Part shown: positions 1 to 6,651 of the stretch, in pieces
Numbering within the stretch: the first letter of the stretch is position 1
Layout of the letters: each line of letters begins with the position of its first letter
Assembly (NCBI GenBank): GCA_002426025.1
Contig: DINP01000008.1
Span: 57,996 to 67,862, forward strand
DNA: 9,867 nucleotides
Source: Bacteroidales bacterium UBA5537
Lineage (GTDB): Bacteria; Bacteroidota; Bacteroidia; Bacteroidales; Lentimicrobiaceae
Direction of reading: 5' to 3'
Notes under the pieces: model-generated
Database searches by the model: none
What the model saw: the letters and a program-made list of their open reading frames with translations, nothing else
Told to the model about the DNA's origin: nothing
Made by a program: the position numbers and the translations under genes

Positions 1-312
1 GAGTTCTGGAAAGACCTCAAAATTACAGGTGAAACCAACGAAATAAACCCAGAACTCGAGAAAGCAGGCCGTGTTGCCGACTTCCTCGAACTTGGAGAAC
101 TTATGGCCCGCGATGCACTGGTCCGTAACGAATCGTGCGGAGGCCACTTCCGAGAGGAATATCAGACTCCCGAAGGCGAAGCATTGAGGAACGATGAGGA
201 ACTGATGTTGGTCTCAGCATGGGAGTTCACTGGTGAAAACTCAGAACCCGCGCTGAACAAAGAGCACCTCAACTATGAGTTTGTGGAAGTTAAACAGAGG
301 AATTACAAGTAA
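1..312 (+). CDS. sdhA: Succinate dehydrogenase/fumarate reductase flavoprotein subunit, C-terminal part (5' end outside window)
   Basis: This frame is open from base 1 and ends at TAA 310-312, giving the last 103 residues of a protein whose FAD and dicarboxylate-binding domains lie upstream of the window. The visible piece is the C-terminal helical and tail region of the SdhA/FrdA family. It has a helix with LMARDALVRNESCGGHFREE, which matches the family pattern where a helix leads into an E-S-x-G-x-H-x-R segment, followed by a tail ending in VEVKQRNYK. The position often written ESRG in other members is ESCG here. The protein would oxidise succinate or reduce fumarate at covalently bound FAD on the cytoplasmic face of the inner membrane and pass electrons to the iron-sulfur subunit, whose gene starts 12 bases downstream. 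The identity is secure from the tail plus the neighbour. Whether it works as dehydrogenase or fumarate reductase cannot be told from this fragment. Confidence 0.93.
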   Translation, partial: EFWKDLKITGETNEINPELEKAGRVADFLELGELMARDALVRNESCGGHFREEYQTPEGEALRNDEELMLVSAWEFTGENSEPALNKEHLNYEFVEVKQRNYK

Positions 313-324
313 AAACCGCTGACA

Positions 325-1101
325 ATGAATTTAACACTCAAAATATGGCGTCAGAAAAACGCCGCAAGCAAAGGCAAATTTGTAACCTACAAAGTAACTG
401 ACATTTCTGCAAGCAGTTCATTTCTTGAAATGATGGATGTGCTGAATGAATCGCTGGTATTAAAAGGGGAAGACCCCGTTGCTTTCGACCACGACTGCCG
501 CGAAGGAATCTGCGGAGCCTGTAGTATGTATATTAACGGCCACCCGCATGGGCCTGATAAGGCGGTAACCACCTGCCAGTTACACATGCGCAAGTTTAAG
601 GATGGCGATACCATAGTGATAGAGCCATGGCGTGCCCGACCTTTCCCTGTGTTGAAAGACCTGATTGTTGACCGAACTGCCTTTGACAAGATTATTCAAG
701 CCGGCGGATACATTTCGGTTAATACCGGAGGTATTCCCGATGCAAATGCCATTCCCATTCCAAAGATCAATGCCGATCTTTCGATGGATGCCGCCGCATG
801 TATCGGTTGCGGTGCCTGTGTTGCGGCCTGTAAGAATGCTTCGGCTATGCTGTTTGTTTCAGCCAAGGTATCTCAATTTGCATTGTTACCGCAAGGCCGG
901 GTAGAAGCTGCACAGCGCGTTGAAGCCATGGTAGCCGAAATGGACAAGCAAGGATTTGGTAACTGCACCAACACCGGAGCCTGCGAAGCCGAATGCCCGA
1001 AAGAGATTTCGATCAGCAATATCGCCCGCATGAACCGCGAATTTCTTTCTTCAAAAATCGCTGCACCTAAAGTAACGGAATCAGGTGGCGGTGATGCATA
1101 A
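325..1101 (+). CDS. sdhB: Succinate dehydrogenase/fumarate reductase iron-sulfur subunit
   Basis: This 258-residue protein carries electrons from the SdhA flavin to the quinone site of complex II through three iron-sulfur clusters. The N-terminal plant-ferredoxin-like domain has the [2Fe-2S] ligands C58, C63, C66 and C84 (C-x4-C-x2-C, then a distant Cys). The C-terminal domain has C159-x2-C162-x2-C165-x3-C169 and C214-x5-C220-x3-C224-P. By family precedent C159/C162/C165/C224 bind [4Fe-4S] and C169/C214/C220 bind [3Fe-4S]. All eleven ligands are present, so the subunit looks fully functional. The length is slightly above the usual range because of a short Ser/Gly-rich tail (about residues 242-258). 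It follows sdhA by 12 bases and is surely cotranscribed with it. No membrane-anchor gene follows, so in the usual Bacteroidetes order the cytochrome b subunit would be upstream of sdhA. The start ATG 325 has no Shine-Dalgarno-like sequence. Confidence 0.97.
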   Translation: MNLTLKIWRQKNAASKGKFVTYKVTDISASSSFLEMMDVLNESLVLKGEDPVAFDHDCREGICGACSMYINGHPHGPDKAVTTCQLHMRKFKDGDTIVIEPWRARPFPVLKDLIVDRTAFDKIIQAGGYISVNTGGIPDANAIPIPKINADLSMDAAACIGCGACVAACKNASAMLFVSAKVSQFALLPQGRVEAAQRVEAMVAEMDKQGFGNCTNTGACEAECPKEISISNIARMNREFLSSKIAAPKVTESGGGDA

Positions 1102-1117
1102 AAAACAGCCTGAATTG

Positions 1118-1155
1118 AATTGTGCAGTTTTAAAAATGAAATAAATTGTACAGTT
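1118..1155. repeat. Imperfect 12-bp direct repeat in the sdhB-protease intergenic gap
   Basis: AATTGTGCAGTT at 1118-1129 recurs as AATTGTACAGTT at 1144-1155, with 11 of 12 bases identical and a 26-base start-to-start spacing. A further partial copy, CAGTTA, sits at 1158-1163. The repeat lies in the 91-base gap that must hold any promoter for the downstream protease gene. A regulator-binding role is possible, but chance in an AT-rich gap is a real alternative. No T-rich hairpin terminator is visible after sdhB. Confidence 0.35.
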
Positions 1156-1192
1156 AACAGTTACGCTTCCATTGTTGAACCTGAATTCACAA

Positions 1193-4100
1193 ATGAGAAC
1201 CATTAGCATTTTTCTGCTCACCGTGTTTGTCACAGTGAGCAGTTTTTGTCAGCAATCAACATCTATACCCGAAAAAAAGCTTTTGCAAAAATCAGGTAGT
1301 ATGGAGCGTTTTGCTCAAGAAGGGCTTGATTTTCCGGATTATCCACAGTTAATCATGACTGAAAAGAGCCGTGACATTACGTTGCCTGCTGCACATGATA
1401 ATTCTTACCAGCCATATCTGAGGCCGGTGTTTTCGCAGCAGGGAGCCTGTTGCGGACAATCTGCATCGGTAGCTTATAACTTCTGTTACGAAATTAACCG
1501 CTTACGTAATCTGCCATCCGATACCTCTGCCAATCAATACACAGATCATTTTGTGTGGAATTTCATGAACGCCACTACTCCCTATTATGGGTCAGGAGTG
1601 AGTTATCTGCATACATTTGATATTCTTTTCGATGCCGGCACCCCCACCGAAGATGTTTATGGCCCCATTACCATGAACGACGATTATTACTGGATGAGTG
1701 GGTACGAAGGGTATTTTCAGGCCATGCATAACCGGATTTCAGGTGCAAATTCGATACACGCCGGAACCCCTGAAGGTCTGCTGGTATTAAAACACTGGTT
1801 GCACAATCACCTCGATGGTTCTGCCGTTGGCGGTGTGGCAAATTACTATGCAGGGATGCCTTATGATCCACCGCTTTTACCATCAGGTACACCTGAAGCC
1901 GGCAAACATGTGCAAATCGGATTTCAGGAAAATGCATCCCATGCCCTTACCATTGTGGGATATAACGATTCTATCAGATACGATTTGAATGGGGATGGAC
2001 TTTATACCAACAACATTGATATAACCGGCGATGGGATAACCGATATGAAAGACTGGGAAATCGGCGGCCTGAAATATGTCAATTCTTACGGGGAAACCTG
2101 GGCTGATTCAGGCTTCTGCTATATGCTTTACAGCACCCTTGCCCTGAAATACGGTGAAGGCGGCATCTGGAACAACTCCGTACATGTTCTATATCCCGAT
2201 ACAGCCTATCAGCCACTTTTAACTATAAAGGCCAGACTGAAACATACCAAACGAGGCCGGATCAGGCTAACTGCAGGAATCAGCTCCGATACAGCCCGAT
2301 TTTACCCTGAACATACCCTACCGTTTTCAATATTTAATTACCAGGGTGGCGATTTCTACCCGGGCGGCCATAAGCTGGAATCGGATAAAACGATTGAATT
2401 CGGATTAGACATAACTCCCCTGCTGAATTTTATCAAACCCGGATCTCCTGCCCGCATTTTTCTGATTGTTGACGAAAAAGATCCTGATAATTCAGCAGAT
2501 GGCATGTTGCTAAACTATTCTGTGATTGATTATCTTAATCCGGAAACGGAAGAATTTGTCAGCACTGACACTCCCCTGTCAATTGTTAACAATAGCAGGA
2601 CCATCGCCTCGGTTATTACCCATCTTGATGCCAGTCCGCTTGTAATTGAACCCGACAGCACCATTATAGCGAACCAGCTAACCACCACTACTGTCCAATT
2701 TTCAGCATCCGGAGGTTATCCACCCTGCTCGTGGAAACTGATACGTGGCTACACAGAAACCGATAGCAGTGCAATCTGCAACACCAGCCCGGGTGAACTG
2801 CTTGTTCCTTCCGATCCTGAAACAGGTTTTACCGCTGTGGCCCTCCCATTTGAGTTTCCGTTTTTTGGTCAGCTTTACGATACCCTGTATATGCACGTAA
2901 ATGGCTACCTGATGTTCGACCGCCAGGATATGCCCTACTACTATTTACTTTTTGATGAACCTTATCTGCAACAGATCAAAGCCATTGCCGGGTATATGCA
3001 TTACCGGCTTGCGCTGAATTCACAACAGGATTACATCTCCATGACATCCGGTGATGATCAGGTTGTGTTTAAATGGCATATTTCGGCTAAGGAAGGAAAT
3101 AGTTATGCAGCGTTTTCAATTTCTGTTTTTCCTGATGGACAGATAAAGATACACTATGGACCATCTATAACTGAAACCGTTTATTATCCGGTAACAGGAA
3201 TCAGCAATGGAACCAAATCCGAAACTATTTACAGTAGCTTGAATATGAAGCATATCCCGGAAGGCAAAATCACAGGTTTTATTCCGGCTGATTTACCAAT
3301 GGGGATTACACTTAGTGACAATGGCCTGCTCGAAATAAATCCTGAAAACAGAGCTTTCGCAGGTAATTTCATAATCCAGGCGACTGATGCTGAGAGGCTT
3401 CAGTCGAGGGAAAAAGTTTTTGTTTCAACAGGGCCTGAAATTAAAATCAGTATGGCCGACACATCTGCAATTCCGGCTCCGGCTGCGCATATCCCCCTGA
3501 TTGTTGAAATTAAGAATCACAGCTATCAAACCATCAGCAATCTTAGCTTAAGCCTTTCATCTGCTTCGGATAATGCCACTATTTCGGGTGGAACCGTTGA
3601 TAATATTGAAGTTCAGCCGGGAGTTATAACGAGAGTTGAAAATGTTTTCAGCTTATCAATAGCCGATTCGGTGAGCCATCCGCAAGTTACCAGGGTTTTG
3701 GCTGAAGCTGAATCAGCAAACGCAAAGTTCAGGAAATATGAAGATTTCCCGGTTGACCTGCCGGTGCTGGTAGTTTCACCGCCGGTGGTTGTTGATGGAG
3801 AAAATTTAACTGCTGACCCGGGAGAAGAAGTGCCGCTGGTTTTCAACATTTTCAACTACGGAAATGCCACAGCCGGAAATATCCGTACAACCTTTACCAT
3901 TGATGGACCTTTTGCTGCGATTAACGGGAACCCGGTCATTGAAGCGGGGGAATTAAAAGGTTATGCAAAGAAAAGCATAACATACAAGCTAAAAGTAAAC
4001 GATGCCGCTCCACCCGGCCATATCGTAAATCTTCATCTCGAAGTGCAGCCCGAGCATTCACCGGTTTTACAGCGCAATTTCAAACTTGTTACAGGTACAC

Positions 4101-5224
4101 CCGCAATCGCGCTGGTTGATATGGATAAAAATCACAATTCGGTATTTCATATTGCCTTGGCACTAAAAGAACTGAATACCGAATCAAACCTGTTCGAATC
4201 TATTGATACCAGCTTGCTGAACTATAATATCATCTTTCTTTCTCTTGGTTTCTTCACTCAGAATCATGTACTTACCCAGTTTGAGGACAGTCTTTTTGTC
4301 GCTTTCCTTAATCAGGGTGGCAAACTTTATCTTGAAGGTGGGACTTTCTTCAAACAGGATCCAATAACTGAATTGCGGTCAAAATTACGGGTTGAAGGTT
4401 CGAACCTTGCCTGGGCTGCACCGGCAGATACCCTTATCGGAATAACCGGTACACCGGCAGAAGGTATTCAGTTCGATTACCTTGGCGACTGGAAACGTGG
4501 CGAGAACCTGCTTGCCCTCAGCCCATCGGCGCCCTGGTTCAGAGATAAGAATTCGGAGCTTGATTTCGTGGTTGCACTTGATTCCATAAATTATAAAACC
4601 ATTGCATCATCCGTTGAATTTGGCGGCACCTTTTTATTCAACGGACCCGGCAGGGCTGAATTTATGCGCCGGTATCTTGATTTTCTGGGATATGAAACGG
4701 AACCGCTTTCTGCAATTTTTAGTCCGGATGAAACTGATATCTGCAAAGGAAATACAGTAAATTATGAAGCCGCATCAAACGGACAGGCGCTTGCTTATGA
4801 ATGGGAATTTGAAGGCGGAACACCCGCAACATGGACTGGACCTCTGCCCAGAATCAGATATGAAACACCTGGTATTTTTTCAGCTAGTCTCAGAGTAAAC
4901 AGTGGCACAAATAGCAACACCTTCTCCCTCGAAAACCTGATAAGGGTTGACAATTGCACAGGGGTGGAGGACACTGCAAAAACCCGTTTCATAATTTATC
5001 CAAATCCGGCTACAGATTTGATTGTAATTGAAATACGGGAGCCAGGCGACAGGGAAGTTAAGGTGACCATTGCAGATATGAAGGGACAACAATTGATCAG
5101 CTTATCCTCACCGGGAGAAAGCAACAATATAATTATACCCTCAAACAGCTTGAAAGCAGGAATGTACATTGTAACGGTTGCCACTGACAACTGGTATGCG
5201 TCGTCAAAACTCATCATTAAGTAA
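1193..5224 (+). CDS. Secreted multidomain papain-like (C1) cysteine protease with type IX secretion C-terminal domain
   Basis: This is a 1343-residue exported protein. I use ATG 1193, not the in-frame TTG at 1172, because MRTISIFLLTVFVTVSSFCQQ is then a clean signal peptide. A papain-like domain (about 55-345) shows a Cys nucleophile candidate C87 in a C-C-G-Q context, catalytic His H250 (SHALTIVGY) and Asn N297 (VNSYGETWADSGF). Between His and Asn are two calcium-loop-like motifs, DLNGDG (264-269) and DITGDGITDMKD (276-287). After a beta-rich stretch come a half Ig-like strand set (about 490-520), a NIDO-like beta domain (about 545-660), the remaining Ig-like half (690-743), two CARDB-like domains (about 747-970), a glutamine-amidotransferase-like Rossmann domain (about 970-1168), a PKD-like domain (about 1174-1256) and a type A T9SS sorting domain (1265-1343, starting RFIIYPNPATD). 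It is probably surface-attached or released. Its substrate is unknown. The nucleophile assignment rests on alignment by eye. Confidence 0.88.
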   Translation: MRTISIFLLTVFVTVSSFCQQSTSIPEKKLLQKSGSMERFAQEGLDFPDYPQLIMTEKSRDITLPAAHDNSYQPYLRPVFSQQGACCGQSASVAYNFCYEINRLRNLPSDTSANQYTDHFVWNFMNATTPYYGSGVSYLHTFDILFDAGTPTEDVYGPITMNDDYYWMSGYEGYFQAMHNRISGANSIHAGTPEGLLVLKHWLHNHLDGSAVGGVANYYAGMPYDPPLLPSGTPEAGKHVQIGFQENASHALTIVGYNDSIRYDLNGDGLYTNNIDITGDGITDMKDWEIGGLKYVNSYGETWADSGFCYMLYSTLALKYGEGGIWNNSVHVLYPDTAYQPLLTIKARLKHTKRGRIRLTAGISSDTARFYPEHTLPFSIFNYQGGDFYPGGHKLESDKTIEFGLDITPLLNFIKPGSPARIFLIVDEKDPDNSADGMLLNYSVIDYLNPETEEFVSTDTPLSIVNNSRTIASVITHLDASPLVIEPDSTIIANQLTTTTVQFSASGGYPPCSWKLIRGYTETDSSAICNTSPGELLVPSDPETGFTAVALPFEFPFFGQLYDTLYMHVNGYLMFDRQDMPYYYLLFDEPYLQQIKAIAGYMHYRLALNSQQDYISMTSGDDQVVFKWHISAKEGNSYAAFSISVFPDGQIKIHYGPSITETVYYPVTGISNGTKSETIYSSLNMKHIPEGKITGFIPADLPMGITLSDNGLLEINPENRAFAGNFIIQATDAERLQSREKVFVSTGPEIKISMADTSAIPAPAAHIPLIVEIKNHSYQTISNLSLSLSSASDNATISGGTVDNIEVQPGVITRVENVFSLSIADSVSHPQVTRVLAEAESANAKFRKYEDFPVDLPVLVVSPPVVVDGENLTADPGEEVPLVFNIFNYGNATAGNIRTTFTIDGPFAAINGNPVIEAGELKGYAKKSITYKLKVNDAAPPGHIVNLHLEVQPEHSPVLQRNFKLVTGTPAIALVDMDKNHNSVFHIALALKELNTESNLFESIDTSLLNYNIIFLSLGFFTQNHVLTQFEDSLFVAFLNQGGKLYLEGGTFFKQDPITELRSKLRVEGSNLAWAAPADTLIGITGTPAEGIQFDYLGDWKRGENLLALSPSAPWFRDKNSELDFVVALDSINYKTIASSVEFGGTFLFNGPGRAEFMRRYLDFLGYETEPLSAIFSPDETDICKGNTVNYEAASNGQALAYEWEFEGGTPATWTGPLPRIRYETPGIFSASLRVNSGTNSNTFSLENLIRVDNCTGVEDTAKTRFIIYPNPATDLIVIEIREPGDREVKVTIADMKGQQLISLSSPGESNNIIIPSNSLKAGMYIVTVATDNWYASSKLIIK

Positions 5225-5278
5225 AAAGTGTTTAGCCAAAACCACTAATTTAGCAGCCCAAACAGATTTACAGATCGA

Positions 5279-6424
5279 ATGAAGTTCAGCGATATTACAG
5301 GTCAGGAAGCGATCAAAGAGAGACTCAGACGCTCGGTAAGAGACAACAGGGTAAGCCATGCGCAATTGTTTCTTGGACCCGAGGGATCGGGCAAAATTGC
5401 CATGGCACTGGCATACGCGCAGTATATTAATTGCACAGCAAGGAGTGAGGAAGATTCTTGCGGAGTATGCAACTCGTGCATCAAGTTTGAAAAAATCATT
5501 CATCCCGACCTGCATTTTATCCTGCCAATATCCAAAACAAAAGAAATTACTGATAAACCGCTCAGCAAACTGTTTCTTCCGCACTGGCGTAAACTTATTT
5601 CAGAAAGAAAGGCCATTTTCGGAATCAAGGAATGGTACCAACAGATAGGTCTCGAAAACAAACAGGGGATTATCAACACGGAAGACTGCAGCGAAATTAT
5701 CCGCACCCTGAGTTATAAATCTTACGAATCGGAATATAAGATAATGATTATCTGGATGGTAGAGAAACTTTACCACGCTGCTGCTCCTAGAATTCTTAAA
5801 ATACTTGAAGAACCACCCGACAAAACCCTGTTTATTCTTATCTCGGAGCAATCGGATCTAGTGTTGCCAACTATTTTGTCGCGCACCCAACTGGTTAAAT
5901 TTCAACGGCTGAGCGATCAGGAACTGGTAAATGCGCTAATTGCCCACACCAACTGCAGCATTGAGCAGGCCAACGAAGTAAAATACCTTGCCGATGGCAA
6001 CCTGAATGTTGCATTGAGAATTCTGGAAAGTGGCGAAACCGATCAGGCCAATTTTGAGTTTTTCCGTATGTGGATGCGCCTGTGTTTCAGAAACGATATT
6101 CGTGAAATTAACCGTTTATCCTCAGACTTTGTAGCGCTGGGCCGCGAAAAGCAAAAAAACCTGATGGCTTATGCCCTGAAGGTAATCCGCTATTGTATGC
6201 ACAACCAGGTTGGCAGCTACGAGCAGGTTAGAGCCGAAGGTGAAGAGTTGAAATTTATTCAGGGTTTTACCCCTTTCGTTCATCCCGGTAATGCAGCAAG
6301 CCTGACCGAGGAATTCAACAAATCAATTTACCATATTGAACGCAACGGAAATGCATCCATTACCTTTATGGACCTTTCGCTCAAATCAATAAAATGGTTG
6401 AATATTAAGCAAAAGCAGGCGTAA
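5279..6424 (+). CDS. holB: DNA polymerase III subunit delta' (clamp loader)
   Basis: This 381-residue AAA+ family protein is the delta-prime subunit of the clamp loader, which helps load the sliding clamp on primed DNA in the cytoplasm. The N-terminus has the typical F-x-D-I-x-G-Q-E start and a P-loop-like GPEGSGKI (33-40). A zinc motif follows: C52-x8-C61-x2-C64-x2-C67. LEEPP (176-180) and the SRT arginine-finger segment (201-203, usually SRC) follow in the expected order. The P-loop has Ile where Thr or Ser binds magnesium, and the Walker B site reads IMIIWMVE (155-162) without the Asp-Glu pair. Both point to a subunit without ATPase activity, as in known delta-prime proteins, rather than DnaX, which needs intact Walker motifs. 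The insert at about 85-135 and the C-terminal collar region (about 235-381) are less conserved. It starts 54 bases after the protease gene and precedes ricT by 227 bases. Confidence 0.92.
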   Translation: MKFSDITGQEAIKERLRRSVRDNRVSHAQLFLGPEGSGKIAMALAYAQYINCTARSEEDSCGVCNSCIKFEKIIHPDLHFILPISKTKEITDKPLSKLFLPHWRKLISERKAIFGIKEWYQQIGLENKQGIINTEDCSEIIRTLSYKSYESEYKIMIIWMVEKLYHAAAPRILKILEEPPDKTLFILISEQSDLVLPTILSRTQLVKFQRLSDQELVNALIAHTNCSIEQANEVKYLADGNLNVALRILESGETDQANFEFFRMWMRLCFRNDIREINRLSSDFVALGREKQKNLMAYALKVIRYCMHNQVGSYEQVRAEGEELKFIQGFTPFVHPGNAASLTEEFNKSIYHIERNGNASITFMDLSLKSIKWLNIKQKQA

Positions 6425-6547
6425 ATACCGACCTGCCCCCATCCTAAAATTTCGCATCAGAATTGTTTGTTTCTCCGACTTGCAGATGGACTGTTTTCTC
6501 TTCCTTCCACATTCTGGATAAATGCTCACAGGTAAAGTAAAAAAGTG

Positions 6548-6555
6548 TAAATTTG
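6548..6555 (+). promoter_or_regulatory. Bacteroidetes-type -7-like element (TAAATTTG) upstream of ricT
   Basis: TAAATTTG matches the TAnnTTTG -7 consensus recognised by the Bacteroidetes primary sigma factor and lies 96 bases before the ricT start. I see no TTTG -33 element about 19-21 bases upstream, so only half of the promoter is supported. A single octamer match in AT-rich DNA is weak evidence. Confidence 0.3.
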
Positions 6556-6602
6556 TCCCAAACGTGAAAGCGGATTCTGGCCGTTCACAATCAACATATT
6601 AC

Positions 6603-6631
6603 ATCTGTTGAAGATCAATTCTGCAACAGAT
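6603..6631 (+). repeat. Perfect 8-bp inverted repeat (hairpin) just before ricT
   Basis: ATCTGTTG at 6603-6610 pairs perfectly with CAACAGAT at 6624-6631 around a 13-base loop, ending 20 bases before the ricT ATG. No T run follows, so it does not look like an intrinsic terminator. It could be a stem in the mRNA leader that affects ribosome access, or a dyad operator in DNA. The stem has three G-C pairs, so its RNA stability is moderate. Confidence 0.45.
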
Positions 6632-6651
6632 CAGCTTAAAATTATTCTGAG

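Larger units (their letters stand above)
6425..6651. other. 227-base intergenic region between holB and ricT
   Basis: This is the longest non-coding stretch in the window. I find no open frame with a recognisable product, no tRNA cloverleaf and no T-rich hairpin terminator. It contains a Bacteroidetes -7-like octamer at 6548-6555 and an 8-bp perfect inverted repeat at 6603-6631, listed separately. Together these suggest that ricT has its own promoter and a structured 5' leader of roughly 90 bases. Confidence 0.6.

Noticed and set aside
1142..1149. TAAATTGT as a -7 promoter element for the protease, and the similar TAAATTGC at 7823 before gldH
   Set aside because: Each misses the TAnnTTTG consensus, and neither has a convincing -33 element at the right spacing.
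1172..1192. TTG at 1172 as start of the protease gene, adding seven residues
   Set aside because: ATG 1193 gives a normal signal peptide start (MRTISIFLL). The TTG extension adds a polar stretch before it, and ATG is the usual start.
1193..5224. Cys19 of the secreted protease as a lipoprotein site
   Set aside because: The residues before it (V-S-S-F) do not form a lipobox since Phe occupies the -1 position. An ordinary signal peptidase I cut nearby fits better.
5204..5584. 126-residue open frame on the minus strand over the 5' end of holB
   Set aside because: It lies opposite strongly conserved HolB coding sequence, its protein resembles nothing I know, and it is explained as a shadow frame.
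5279..6424. Assignment of the clamp-loader gene as dnaX
   Set aside because: The P-loop lacks Thr/Ser after Lys and Walker B lacks Asp-Glu, while DnaX needs both. The length and the zinc motif fit delta-prime.
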